64,000 nt of DNA. Origin: Streptomyces sp. MMG1533 (lineage in GTDB: Bacteria; Actinomycetota; Actinomycetes; Streptomycetales; Streptomycetaceae). Below, piece after piece: positions 34,454-42,881 of this stretch (its first letter is position 1; each line of letters begins with the position of its first letter). Under the pieces are notes generated by a model. It did not search any database, was not told where the DNA came from, and saw only the letters and a program-made list of their open reading frames with translations. Location: assembly GCF_001279775.1 (NCBI RefSeq), contig NZ_LGDG01000052.1:1-64000 (forward strand), in the 5' to 3' direction. A program made the translations under genes and the position numbers.

Positions 34454-35845
34454 TCAGCCCCGCAGCGGGTTGGTACGTGCCGCTGCCAGCAGGTACCAGG
34501 CGGTGGCACCCGTGTGCCGGTACGGGTAGTAGCCGAACCCGAAACCGGTGTCGAGCGGGCTGCTCGCCGAGACGATTCCGGAGCCCTCGGCAACCGCCTT
34601 GCTCCCGATGGTCTGGCCGCTGCCCAATAGGTCCTGCGCCCGCTCGATGGAGGCGATCAGCCGTCGGGCGCGTGCCTCGTCCCCGCGTGCATGCCGGTTC
34701 CGCAGGGCGAGTGCGAGGTGGGCCGTTCCCTCGAACCACACACCGTTGCGGTTCGGCTTGGGCTGGCCCTCGGCGATCGGGGCGTCCTCGTTCGCCAGCA
34801 GGCCGGCGGAGCTGAAAGTGACCCCTTCGTAGGACTGGCCCGCGGGTACGGAGCTGTTGGTTCGGTCGGCCGTGTCCAGGACCGCCAGTTCGGTCGTGGC
34901 CCAGTCCAGCGAGACCCAGTGGGCGGGGGAGGAGAGGGCGAGCTGGGTCCAGGTCTGGGTGTCTTCGGGGATCGGTGACTTGTTGATCGTCACGCCGTCG
35001 TTGGTGCCGGTGTAGAAGAAGCCCCCGGACGGCTCCCACATCTTCTTGACGAAAGCCTCGGCACGCGTACGCCGCTCCAGCCACACCCGGTCCCCCGTGA
35101 GCCGGGCGAGCCGGCCGAAGAGGCCGATGAGGTCGGTGTTGTGCTCCGTCGAGGTGAAGGGCAGTTTCTCGTCGGCCCCGTCGACCCCGAACTTGTAGCC
35201 GCCGAGGGGTTCGTCGGTGTGCCCGACGCGCACGATCCACTCTCCGATCCGCACGGCACCCGTGAGGAAGCGGCGCTTTCCGGTCCGGCCCGCAAGTGCG
35301 CTCAGCGCGATGCCGGCCCAGGCCATGTCTCCCACGGCCGTGCCGGTGAAGCCGAACTGCGTTCCGACGTTTGCCGTGCCGTCCGCTCGCACGAAGCCGT
35401 CCGGCTGCGGCGCACCGTCGTAGAACGTGTACGGCCCGACGTTGTAGGCCTGGCGCAGCCTGCCGTCGTCGTACACGGGGTCATGGGCCTGGGCGTAGAG
35501 GAGCGCGTCTGCGAGGACCACGGCTCTGGAACGGCCCTCAGCCGTACGGGAGGCGAGGTTGGCCAGGATCGCGAGGGCGTTGTCGTAGGTGAACGCCGTG
35601 CTGAACAGGCCGGCCTGGTCGGTGTAGCTCTGCGCGAGCCGGATGGTTCCGTGGTCCGGATAGGCGTCCATGGCGGCGGCGAGGAAGGCGTACGCCCGGC
35701 GCTGCGCGGAGCCCCTGCCGTCGGACGAGCGTTCCGCGGCCTGGGCCGCGCCGGAGCCGGCCGTGGTGAAGGCCGCGGCGCCGACACCGAGTCCGGCCCC
35801 GACGAGGGCACGGCGGCTGAGTCCAGGGCCTGGGCTGCCGGTCAT
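34454..35845 (-). CDS. Tat-exported six-hairpin glycosidase-like protein
   Basis: This 463-residue protein is exported by the Tat pathway: LSRRALVGAGLGVGAAAF lies at residues 9-26, with cleavage near SGAAQAAE. The mature part has the alternating helix and turn pattern of an (alpha/alpha)6 barrel: FTYDNALAILANLA, RFLTGAVRIGEWIV, STEHNTDLIGLFGRLARLTGD and VWFEGTAHLALALRN. Asp and Glu in these loops could be catalytic, as in GH88/GH105-like enzymes, but the exact family is uncertain. The ATG at 35845 has GAGGAG upstream. A role in polysaccharide breakdown outside the cell is inferred. Confidence 0.7.
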   Translation of the reverse strand: MTGSPGPGLSRRALVGAGLGVGAAAFTTAGSGAAQAAERSSDGRGSAQRRAYAFLAAAMDAYPDHGTIRLAQSYTDQAGLFSTAFTYDNALAILANLASRTAEGRSRAVVLADALLYAQAHDPVYDDGRLRQAYNVGPYTFYDGAPQPDGFVRADGTANVGTQFGFTGTAVGDMAWAGIALSALAGRTGKRRFLTGAVRIGEWIVRVGHTDEPLGGYKFGVDGADEKLPFTSTEHNTDLIGLFGRLARLTGDRVWLERRTRAEAFVKKMWEPSGGFFYTGTNDGVTINKSPIPEDTQTWTQLALSSPAHWVSLDWATTELAVLDTADRTNSSVPAGQSYEGVTFSSAGLLANEDAPIAEGQPKPNRNGVWFEGTAHLALALRNRHARGDEARARRLIASIERAQDLLGSGQTIGSKAVAEGSGIVSASSPLDTGFGFGYYPYRHTGATAWYLLAAARTNPLRG

Positions 35846-36036
35846 TGGTCTCCTCGGAGGTGTGGGGCGAGGCACGGAACATGGCGGAACGGCACGACTG
35901 AGAGCGCTCTCAAGCGTGCGCGCTCATTGTGCTGTTGCGCAGGAGTCCGGTCAACGCCTGTGACACACGCGCAAATTGGGGACGGAGGAGGGAGGGAGTC
36001 TCACTCGAAGCGGCCCGGTGCGGTGGCGCGGCTTCG

Positions 36037-36050
36037 CATACTGAGAGACA
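36037..36050 (+). promoter_or_regulatory. leaderless promoter of the methyltransferase gene
   Basis: CATACT at 36037-36042 is followed after 7 nt by ATG at 36050, with only a GAGAG too close to serve as a normal ribosome site. Confidence 0.5.
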
Positions 36051-36793
36051 TGGCCATCTACGACACCCTCGGTGCCACGTACGGCCGGACCCGTCGGCCG
36101 GATCCGAGGATCGCCGCGCAGATTCACACCGCGCTCGGGAACGCCGCCGACGTGGTCAACGTCGGAGCGGGCACGGGCTCCTACGAACCACCGCGGACGC
36201 TCCTCGCGATCGAGCCCAGCGACGTCATGCTCGCCCAGCGTCCACCCCGTTCCGCACCCGCCGTACGCGCTGTCGCCGAACACCTGCCGCTGCGCGACAA
36301 CGCCGCCGACGCCGTCATGGCGCTGCTGACCATCCACCACTGGACCGACCTGGCGTCGGGAATCGCCGAACTCCGCCGGGTCGCCCGCCGCCGCATCGTC
36401 ATCCTGACCTGGAACCAGCGGATATTCAGCGAGCAGTTCTGGCTCGTACGCGACTACCTTCCGCAGGCCGCCGCCTTCGACGACACCCGCGCCGTCCCGA
36501 TCGAACAGCTGGTCGCCCTGCTCGGCGGGGCGCGCCAGGAACCCGTCCCCATCCCGTACGACTGCACGGACGGGTTCGGTGCAGCGTACTGGCGACGCCC
36601 CCACGCCTATCTCGACCCACAGGTCCGCGCCGGCATCTCCATGCTCGCCCAGACCCCGGCGGACGCTCTCGCTCCCGGGCTGGCAGCACTCACCGACGAC
36701 CTGGCCACGGGCCGCTGGCACCACCACCACGCCGACCTGCTCGCCCTCGACTCCATCGACGTCGGCTACCGGCTCCTCGTGACCGACCTCTGA
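36050..36793 (+). CDS. class I SAM-dependent methyltransferase
   Basis: This 247-residue cytoplasmic enzyme has a Rossmann-type methyltransferase core. VVNVGAGTGSYEPP carries the SAM-binding glycine motif I, LLAIEPSDVML is motif II with the acidic residue that holds the ribose, and VMALLTIHHWTD is motif III/IV of the ubiE-like group. The C-terminal half differs from well-known families. The substrate is unknown; small molecules are more likely than RNA. It ends 55 nt before the convergent membrane-protein gene, with a 7-bp hairpin (36799-36821) between them. Confidence 0.85.
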   Translation: MAIYDTLGATYGRTRRPDPRIAAQIHTALGNAADVVNVGAGTGSYEPPRTLLAIEPSDVMLAQRPPRSAPAVRAVAEHLPLRDNAADAVMALLTIHHWTDLASGIAELRRVARRRIVILTWNQRIFSEQFWLVRDYLPQAAAFDDTRAVPIEQLVALLGGARQEPVPIPYDCTDGFGAAYWRRPHAYLDPQVRAGISMLAQTPADALAPGLAALTDDLATGRWHHHHADLLALDSIDVGYRLLVTDL

Positions 36794-36798
36794 CCCGT

Positions 36799-36821
36799 GT
36801 CACCGGCCCGGAAGCGGTGAC
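36799..36821. terminator. short hairpin between convergent genes
   Basis: GTCACCG (36799-36805) pairs with CGGTGAC (36815-36821) around a 9-nt loop between the methyltransferase and membrane-protein genes. Confidence 0.5.
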
Positions 36822-36848
36822 CAAGGTCGAGGCGACTCGGTGCACGGG

Positions 36849-37394
36849 TCAGGCGGTCTGCCGGGCGCGTCGGGCTTCCAGCGGCGTGCCGGCGGACGCA
36901 CGCAGATTCCGGCCACGCCGTGTCAGGCCCCACGGCTTGAGGATCGAGATCACCGTCATGAACAGGTAGGCGGACAGCGAGACGATCGGCCCGAACAGGA
37001 CGTCGCCGGCATCGGGCAGCGGTCCGCCCGCGGCGACGGCGGAGACCGCAGAGTCCACCCCCGGGCGCAGAGCGAAGACCGTGGCGGTGGTCGTGGCCAG
37101 GGTGAGCCAGAACTTCGTGTAGACCCACCGGTGCCTTGCCAGCCCCCACGGGGTGCCCAGGGAGAGCGTCAGGCCGCTGAGGAGTGTGAGGAAGGCGAGA
37201 GGGAGCACGAGCCAGTCGGCGAAGAGCTTCATGGCCCTGACGGAGGCTTCCACGGTCACCGCGGAGCCGGTGGTGGTCGCGGTGATCCCGAGTGCGAGCA
37301 GCCCGAGCGTGAGCCCGAGCCAGCCTGCGGAGGCGGCGACATGGACGACGAGGGAGGCCCGGCGTGCGGGGCGGCTGAGTTTCACCTGAAACAC
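36849..37394 (-). CDS. integral membrane protein with four helices
   Basis: This protein of about 181 residues has four hydrophobic segments: LVVHVAASAGWLGLTLGLLA, LVLPLAFLTLLSGLTL, FWLTLATTTATVFAL and LSAYLFMTVISIL. The pattern resembles DUF2269-like membrane proteins of actinomycetes, for which no function is established. A conserved-looking His sits in the first helix. The GTG at 37394 (start VFQVKLSRPARR) is the best start, but no good ribosome site is visible; a GTG at 37385 is an alternative. The longer open frame upstream is Arg/Pro-rich and not protein-like. Confidence 0.6.
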   Translation of the reverse strand: MFQVKLSRPARRASLVVHVAASAGWLGLTLGLLALGITATTTGSAVTVEASVRAMKLFADWLVLPLAFLTLLSGLTLSLGTPWGLARHRWVYTKFWLTLATTTATVFALRPGVDSAVSAVAAGGPLPDAGDVLFGPIVSLSAYLFMTVISILKPWGLTRRGRNLRASAGTPLEARRARQTA

Positions 37395-37670
37395 AGTGCC
37401 GGGCGGGAGCTGCGAGGACGTCCGGCAGCGGGAGTAACCCCGCGTACTCGCCTCGGCGTACCGGGCGAGAGACCATCTCCGCAATCGGCGCCTCCCGGTC
37501 CGCGAGTAGTCGTCAGGAGTCGGGATCGGGCGGGCCACGCCCGACGGTGCCGGGCGTGGCCGTCCCACTGAATCGAGGCTCGCCGGCGGTCCGCGGGTCC
37601 CGCGTCCGCGAGCCCGAGTTCCACATCCGCGGGCGGGTGAAAGCGGTCGCAGCGAGGCTCGGGGCGCTGC
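37395..37670. other. intergenic divergent promoter region
   Basis: About 275 nt separate the membrane-protein gene from the mycothiol-type gene. Apart from the -10 of the latter at its right end, no feature is clear. Confidence 0.4.
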
Positions 37671-37683
37671 TAGCTTGCGGCCG
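37671..37683 (+). promoter_or_regulatory. leaderless promoter
   Basis: TAGCTT at 37671-37676 lies 6 nt before the GTG at 37683; no ribosome site is present. Confidence 0.5.
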
Positions 37684-38336
37684 TGGATCTCTTCTCGCGC
37701 TCTTGGACAGCGTTGCGCACAGCGGTCGCCGAACTCCCGGACGAGGACTTCGAGCGGCCGTCCGGCTGCACCGGCTGGCTTGTGCGGGACCTGGTGTGCC
37801 ACCTGATCATCGACGCTCAGGACGTCCTGATCACCCTCGTCACCCCAGCCGAATCACAGCCGACCCGGGACGCGGTGACCTACTGGGACATCGTCGAACC
37901 TCCGGCCGGCGACGACCCGCTCGACGCGCTGATCGTCCGTCTGGCCGCCGCGTACGAAGAGCCGTGGCTGCTCAAGTTCCACTTGGACGACGTCGGTTCC
38001 GCCGCCGGTCGCGCCGCCGAACTCGCGGATCCCTCGGTCCGGGTCGGCACTCGCGACCAGGTACTCACCGCGGGCGACTACCTCTGCGCGTACGTCCTGG
38101 AATGGACACTGCACCACCTCGACCTGATCGCGCACCTCCCGGACGCGGCGGAACCGCCCGCCGAGGGACTCACCCGGTCACGCGAGCTGCTGGAGGAGAT
38201 CGCCGGTGCGGCGTTTCCCCCGTCGTTCTCCGACAGGGACGTGCTGCTGATCGGCACCGGACGGCGTGCCCCGGCCGAGGCGGAGAAGGCCGAACTGGGT
38301 GAGTTGGCCGGGAAACTCCCGCTCGTCCTCGGCTGA
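37683..38336 (+). CDS. MDMPI-type mycothiol-dependent domain protein
   Basis: This 217-residue protein has the DinB/MDMPI N-terminal fold: DEDFERPSGCTGWLVRDLVCHLI includes the first metal-ligand His, and YVLEWTLHHLDLIAHLP supplies the later His pair. It is shorter than the family member at 26919-27719 and lacks that protein's sterol-carrier-like C-terminal domain. The function is probably mycothiol-linked transfer, isomerisation or detoxification, with substrate unknown. Translation appears leaderless from GTG. Confidence 0.8.
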   Translation: MDLFSRSWTALRTAVAELPDEDFERPSGCTGWLVRDLVCHLIIDAQDVLITLVTPAESQPTRDAVTYWDIVEPPAGDDPLDALIVRLAAAYEEPWLLKFHLDDVGSAAGRAAELADPSVRVGTRDQVLTAGDYLCAYVLEWTLHHLDLIAHLPDAAEPPAEGLTRSRELLEEIAGAAFPPSFSDRDVLLIGTGRRAPAEAEKAELGELAGKLPLVLG

Positions 38337-38467
38337 TCGGTCCGCTGGGCGACGGGGCACATCGCCGCGACGGTTGTCGACCCGCGGGACCCTGGCCCCG
38401 GCCCTGACCCTGACCTGGACCGGACCGACTGTCCGCCGTCACCTCTCGCGCCCGTTGACAGCCGTTG

Positions 38468-38651
38468 TGATCCACCGAACGGCGGCCGGTCCGTCGCGCT
38501 GGTCGGCCAACTCGGCGATGGGGCCGTTGACTACTACGACGAGCACGGGCGTGCCTTCCCGGCCGGCGTGGCAAAGCAGGCCTACTCGGTGGCCTTCAGT
38601 CGATCACTCGGTCGATCCGCGCTGGTCACCGGTGGCGGCCGGTGCAGGTGA
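38468..38651 (+). pseudogene. orphan C-terminal gene fragment
   Basis: One frame reads like the end of a real protein, PNGGRSVALVGQLGDGAVDY, YDEHGRAFPAGVAKQAYSV and AFSRSLGRSALVTGG, with typical GC3 and a TGA at 38649-38651. No start codon with a ribosome site lies upstream in this frame, so the 5' part is missing. I do not recognise the family. The rest of the 386-nt gap (38337-38722) holds nothing clear. Confidence 0.5.
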
Positions 38652-38722
38652 CACCTGGATCGGTGACTGACGCTGGTTCCCGCCGCCTACGGCCCCCCCC
38701 GATGCCGCTGTTCAAGCCTGGC

Positions 38723-39118
38723 CTAGAGAGCGATCAGACCCGCCGCCGTCGCTTTGAAGCCGCAGGCGTCGAAGTAGAAGGAGCGCAGGTGCTCCTCGAA
38801 GTCGACATGGAGCCAATGGCACTTCGCGGCGTGGGCTCCTTGGGCTGCGGTTTCGATCATGGCGGCGCCGATCCCCTCGGACCGGCGATGCGGAGCCACC
38901 ACCGTGTCCAGGATGAAAGCATGAGCCCCGCCATCCCAGGCAACGTTGACGAAGCCGATGAGGGCACTGTTTTCCCACGCGCAGACCCAGCCGAGACTGT
39001 GACGCCGAAGTCGTGTCCGCCAGTCGGTGGTGTCGGGCGAATGACCAAATCCCTCGGCATGCAACGAGTTGAGGGCAGCGTTGTCGAAGTCGCCTCGCCA
39101 CTCGTACCGGGTCGTCAT
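38723..39118 (-). CDS. GNAT-family acetyltransferase
   Basis: This 131-residue acetyltransferase shows the GNAT core: WVCAWENSALIGFVNVAWDG, then FILDTVVAPHRRSEGIGAAMI with the acetyl-CoA pyrophosphate loop RRSEGIGA, and FYFDACGFKATAAG at the end. The substrate, a small amine or peptide N-terminus, is not evident. The ATG at 39118 follows a TACGAT -10 (39125-39130 on the minus strand) by 6 nt, so translation is probably leaderless. A longer start at 39205 would cross that promoter. Confidence 0.8.
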   Translation of the reverse strand: MTTRYEWRGDFDNAALNSLHAEGFGHSPDTTDWRTRLRRHSLGWVCAWENSALIGFVNVAWDGGAHAFILDTVVAPHRRSEGIGAAMIETAAQGAHAAKCHWLHVDFEEHLRSFYFDACGFKATAAGLIAL

Positions 39119-39247
39119 GCCCCGATCGTAGAGCCCGCGAGTTTGCCCGGTACCGCACAGCAGGCCGTCGGTGATGGTCAGCTCCGTCACGGACTGGCGC
39201 AGCAAGTCTCGTCAGCGGCCGCCGACCGTACGATCACGTGGCCGTCA

Positions 39248-39300
39248 CCCTAATAGGTCAAATAGGATTTTATACTCAAATGGACGCTAACTTCCGGAGT
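39248..39300 (+). promoter_or_regulatory. AT-rich promoter of the phosphatase gene
   Basis: A strikingly AT-rich patch with AATAGG repeated (CTAATAGGTCAAATAGGATT) precedes TATACT at 39271-39276, a good -10. CGGAG lies 8 nt before the ATG at 39306, giving a leader of about 23 nt. Confidence 0.55.
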
Positions 39301-39305
39301 GGTCC

Positions 39306-40136
39306 ATGTCCCGCAAGCGCTCGACCGACGACGGTGACGAACTGCTGGCCCGGCTCGGGACGCTGTCCGCCCAGGCGCGTGAGCGAGCCGAGCTCCAGCG
39401 TTCCCTGGTCGAGCTGGCCGTCGCCCTGCAACGCGGCATGCTTCCCGGGGACCTGCCTGTCGCTCCCGGATTCCATCTGGCCGTGCAGTACTCACCTGCC
39501 TTTCACGGTCTCAACGTGGGAGGCGACTGGTACGACGCCTTCAGGATGCCCGACGGCTGCATCGGACTCTCCATCGGCGATGTGCAGGGCCACAACATCG
39601 AGGCCGCCGCATTCATGGGACAGGTCCGGGTCGGCCTGCGCGCGCTCGCGTCTGTCACGAGCGAGCCGGGCGAACTCCTCTCCAGAACGAACGATCTGCT
39701 TCTGTCCCTCGGTACCGACCTGTTCGCGACCTGCACTTTCATGCGGCTCGACCCGTCCACCGGAGTGCTGGAAAGCGCCCGGGCGGGCCATATCCCCTGC
39801 GTCTGGGCCACCGCGAACGGGAAGTCCGGCATCGCCGAGGACGAAGGGGGACCGCCGCTGGGCGTCCAGAAGGGGCAGGAGTACCCGGTGACCCGGTACC
39901 GGCTCAGCACGGGCGGGGTCTTCGTGCTGCTGACGGACGGCGTGGTGGAGGGGCCCTCACTGAGCGTCGACGAGGGGCTCGACCAGGTGGTGAGACTTGC
40001 GGGCATCGCCGCCGTCGCGGGCATGGACGCAGGCTCGCTCGCCGCAGCCGTGATCAAGGGTGCCGAGCAGGTGGGACACGAGGACGACGCTGCCGTACTG
40101 GTCGTCGGTCACGACGGACCCGACGTACGGCGGTAG
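39306..40136 (+). CDS. SpoIIE-type PP2C serine phosphatase
   Basis: This 276-residue soluble protein consists of a short coiled-coil start (about 10-45, QARERAELQRSLVELAVALQ) and a full PP2C domain of the SpoIIE/RsbU type. Metal-binding Asp residues lie in GGDWYDAF, SIGDVQGHNIEAA, LLTDGVVEG and EDDAAVLVVG. Such phosphatases dephosphorylate anti-anti-sigma factors to switch on a stress sigma factor. It has no sensory domain of its own, but the MASE1 membrane protein begins 48 nt downstream, so the two may work together as a split sensor-phosphatase. Confidence 0.85.
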   Translation: MSRKRSTDDGDELLARLGTLSAQARERAELQRSLVELAVALQRGMLPGDLPVAPGFHLAVQYSPAFHGLNVGGDWYDAFRMPDGCIGLSIGDVQGHNIEAAAFMGQVRVGLRALASVTSEPGELLSRTNDLLLSLGTDLFATCTFMRLDPSTGVLESARAGHIPCVWATANGKSGIAEDEGGPPLGVQKGQEYPVTRYRLSTGGVFVLLTDGVVEGPSLSVDEGLDQVVRLAGIAAVAGMDAGSLAAAVIKGAEQVGHEDDAAVLVVGHDGPDVRR

Positions 40137-40184
40137 GCGGGCACCACGCCTCTCGGCTCGCCGACAGGACGGCATCGGTATCTG

Positions 40185-41189
40185 ATGGCTGCTGTGGTGG
40201 GTATCCAGGATCTGCGTCGGCCGGCCCTCTACGCCGTCCAGACGCTGGCAGTAGCCGCCTGCTACTTCGCGGCGGGACGGCTGGGCCTCATGCGCCGGCT
40301 CGTCGTCCAGGGTGCCGTGGTCACACCCATTTGGCCGCCTACGGGCGTCGCGGTGGCCTGTCTGCTGATCTTCGGGTTGCGCTCCCTGCCCGGCATCATT
40401 CTGGGCGTCCTGTTCGTGGTCATGTCCATCACCTCACTGCAGCCCGCCGTGATCGGGACGCTGGCGGGCAACACCGCGGGTCCGGTCTGTGCGTACCTCA
40501 TGCTGCGCAGGGTGGGATTCAGGACGGACCTCGGCCGCTTGCGGGACGGTGTTGCGCTGGTGTTCCTGGGGGCCCTGGCCGGCATGCTGATCAGCGCGAC
40601 TGTCGGCGTGGGAGTCCTCGTCCTCCTGGACGAACTCGATGCGCCCGGTTTCCTGCCCGTCTGGCTGGCATGGTGGGTGGGCGACGCGATGGGCGTCCTG
40701 ATCGTCACCCCCATCCTGCTTCTGCTCCACGCGGCACGCCGGCCTCCGAGCCTGTCCCGATGGAGGGAGGCCTTGGGGCTGGCCCTCATCGCCTGTGGTC
40801 TCGTACCGCTGGCCGCGTACAGCAGCATCAGCCTGCTGTTCCTCGTCTACCCGCTGCTGATCCTGGCCGCCCTGCGCTTCCAGTTGGCAGGCAGCATGCT
40901 GTGTGCCCTCTTCGCCTCCACCGCGGCCACCGTCGCGGCGACGGATCAGAGCGGTCCGTTCGAACGGCTGTCCCGTATCGAGGTGATGATCAAGCTCCAG
41001 GCGTTCAACGGCTCCATGGCCCTGACAGCGCTGCTCCTGTCAGCCGTCGTCACCGAGCAGCGCAACACCAGACGCTCGGTGGAACGGGCCTGCCAGGACC
41101 TGGTGGAGGTCCTGGAACACCTCACCGCCGGCGACTCTCCCCGCAACCGGCAACCGAGAGACGCCGACCGCCTGCCCCATCGGCAGTGA
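40185..41189 (+). CDS. MASE1-type integral membrane sensor protein
   Basis: This 334-residue protein has about eight to nine membrane helices and the MASE1 pattern: AACYFAAGRLGLM, then IWPPTGVAVACLLIFGLRSLPG and WLAWWVGDAMGVLIVTPILL. MASE1 is normally the N-terminal sensor of kinases, cyclases or phosphatases. Here it ends in a short predicted coiled coil (VTEQRNTRRSVERACQDLVEVLEHL) without an output domain. The PP2C phosphatase upstream is a natural candidate output. The start has only a weak GGACGG site. Confidence 0.75.
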   Translation: MAAVVGIQDLRRPALYAVQTLAVAACYFAAGRLGLMRRLVVQGAVVTPIWPPTGVAVACLLIFGLRSLPGIILGVLFVVMSITSLQPAVIGTLAGNTAGPVCAYLMLRRVGFRTDLGRLRDGVALVFLGALAGMLISATVGVGVLVLLDELDAPGFLPVWLAWWVGDAMGVLIVTPILLLLHAARRPPSLSRWREALGLALIACGLVPLAAYSSISLLFLVYPLLILAALRFQLAGSMLCALFASTAATVAATDQSGPFERLSRIEVMIKLQAFNGSMALTALLLSAVVTEQRNTRRSVERACQDLVEVLEHLTAGDSPRNRQPRDADRLPHRQ

Positions 41190-41318
41190 GGTCCGCGACC
41201 CGCTCCTTCGGGGACGGCGGCGCGGGCCTCGTGTCACCCGGGCCGGCGGCCGAGCGCAACGTAGCGTGACCCGCACAGCAAGGCGGATACACACGACGAT
41301 CGACCCCATGGTGGCGTG

Positions 41319-41966
41319 ATGTGTTGGAGTGCGACGGCCGATCTCGTAGCGGGCGTCGGTGTCGCGGCCGCCGGTGTGGTCTGTGTGGCGCGGGTGCGCA
41401 GCAGCAGGGACCTGCCGCTCGCCGCACTGCCGCTGCTGCTCGGGACTCACCAGATCGTCGAGTCGGTGGTCTGGTCCTCGGGCGGCGGCGACGGACCGGC
41501 AACCGTCCTCTGGGCGATCATCGCGCTGCCACTGTTGGCGGTGTGGGTGCCCGCGGGAGTCCTGTGCGCCGCCCCACCGCATGCCCGGTCCCGGCTGGTC
41601 CCCCTGCTCGCAGCGGGAGTCGTGACCGCCGCGATGCTCGCATACGGCATCGCCGCCGGCCCGGTGACGGCCGAGATCCGCGGCCGCACGGTCGGCTATG
41701 CACTGGACCTGTCCCATTCACGTCTTCTTGTCGCGGGTTACCTCCTGGCCACCGTGGGCTCCCTGCTGCTGTCCGGAGACCGACGGCTGCTGGTGCTGGG
41801 GATTCTGGTCGCCGTGGGCGCCTTGGCCTGCTGGGCTCTGTGGCAGCTGGAGTTCGTTTCGACCTGGTGTGCGTTCGCGGCACTGTGCTCGGTGGTACTG
41901 CTCGGTTGGATTCGCGCACGGCCGGGCGCCTCGAAGATGCCCAGTGGCCCGGCCGGAGGGAATTGA
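41319..41966 (+). CDS. DUF6629-type membrane protein
   Basis: This 215-residue protein has seven hydrophobic segments and begins MCWSATADLVAGVGVAAAG, the hallmark start of this family. GTHQIVESVVW in the second helix supplies conserved His and Glu, and ALWQLEFVSTWCAFAA near the end holds an aromatic-rich helix. The function is unknown; polar residues in the membrane suggest a sensor or transporter-like role. ATG 41319 is favoured by family length over the adjacent GTG at 41316. Confidence 0.75.
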   Translation: MCWSATADLVAGVGVAAAGVVCVARVRSSRDLPLAALPLLLGTHQIVESVVWSSGGGDGPATVLWAIIALPLLAVWVPAGVLCAAPPHARSRLVPLLAAGVVTAAMLAYGIAAGPVTAEIRGRTVGYALDLSHSRLLVAGYLLATVGSLLLSGDRRLLVLGILVAVGALACWALWQLEFVSTWCAFAALCSVVLLGWIRARPGASKMPSGPAGGN

Positions 41967-42114
41967 CGCCGCACACGTGCGTACCGACCCCTCCGACGGC
42001 ACCCCGAAAGCGGCCCGTGCCGGAGACCGCCGTGGCGGGGGTGCCGAGGGGGCGCTCCACTTCGCGTCGATCGCGGCCGCGAACGTCGGCCGACATCAGC
42101 TGTCCGGCCGATGG

Positions 42115-42705
42115 TCAGTGCGGTCGGTGTAGTCCGGCGATGAGGAGCTCGACCAGTCGACGTGCGTCGTAGCGGGGATCGCTGTCCGCGCCGATGCAGA
42201 GGTTTCCGACGCCGCGCATGAGCTCGTAGGCCTCCAGGTCGGAGCGGATCTCACCGGCGCCGGCCGCGGCTTCGAGCAGCCGGGCGCATACGGGCACGAG
42301 CCGGTCGAGGAAGTAGGCGTGGAGGGCGTCGAAGCCGGCGTCGTCGGAGTGCAGCACGGCGGCGAGTCCGTGTTTGGTCACCAGGAAATCGACGAAGAGG
42401 TTGATCCACTGTCCCAGGGCCGCGTGAGGAGTTGCGCTGGTCTCCAGCAGGGCTGGACCGGCCTCCGCGCAGGCATCCACCTGGTGCCGGTAGACGGCGA
42501 TGATGAGATCCGCGCGAGTCGGGAAGTGGCGGTAGATCGTGCCCAGTCCGACGCCGGCCTTGGCCGCGATGTCGCGTACCGGCGCTTCCACGCCTGACGT
42601 GACGAAGACCGCGGCGGCCGCGTCGAGCAGAGATTCCTTGTTGCGCCGGGCGTCCGCCCGCTTGGACTGGGCTGCACGCCCTGCGCCCTCGTCGCCGTCC
42701 TGCAC
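42115..42705 (-). CDS. TetR-family repressor
   Basis: This 196-residue repressor has an N-terminal TetR helix-turn-helix (about 30-65): VFVTSGVEAPVRDIAAKAGVGLGTIYRHF. The remainder is an all-helical ligand-binding domain. The GTG at 42705 has GGAGGGAG 7 nt upstream. It is divergent from an aldo/keto reductase gene, and two near-identical palindromes lie between them, so it most likely represses both itself and the reductase. The ligand is unknown but may be a reactive carbonyl handled by the reductase. Confidence 0.88.
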   Translation of the reverse strand: MQDGDEGAGRAAQSKRADARRNKESLLDAAAAVFVTSGVEAPVRDIAAKAGVGLGTIYRHFPTRADLIIAVYRHQVDACAEAGPALLETSATPHAALGQWINLFVDFLVTKHGLAAVLHSDDAGFDALHAYFLDRLVPVCARLLEAAAGAGEIRSDLEAYELMRGVGNLCIGADSDPRYDARRLVELLIAGLHRPH

Positions 42706-42737
42706 CGCGCCGCTCCCTCCATCGTCGAGCTTGCCAA

Positions 42738-42777
42738 ACGGAACAACGTTCCGTATGTTTCCGGAACAACGTTCCGT
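42738..42777. promoter_or_regulatory. twin TetR operators
   Basis: ACGGAACAACGTTCCGT (42738-42754) and CCGGAACAACGTTCCGT (42761-42777) are palindromes around AAC whose centres are 23 bp apart. Both lie between the divergent TetR and reductase genes. Confidence 0.85.
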
Positions 42778-42881
42778 TTGCTCATGATGCCAGAGCAGAG
42801 GGCCGTCACCAAGCCACGCATGCCTTACGCATGTCCCCGCGCAATGCCACCACGCTTCATCCGCAATGGAGGAACACGGTC

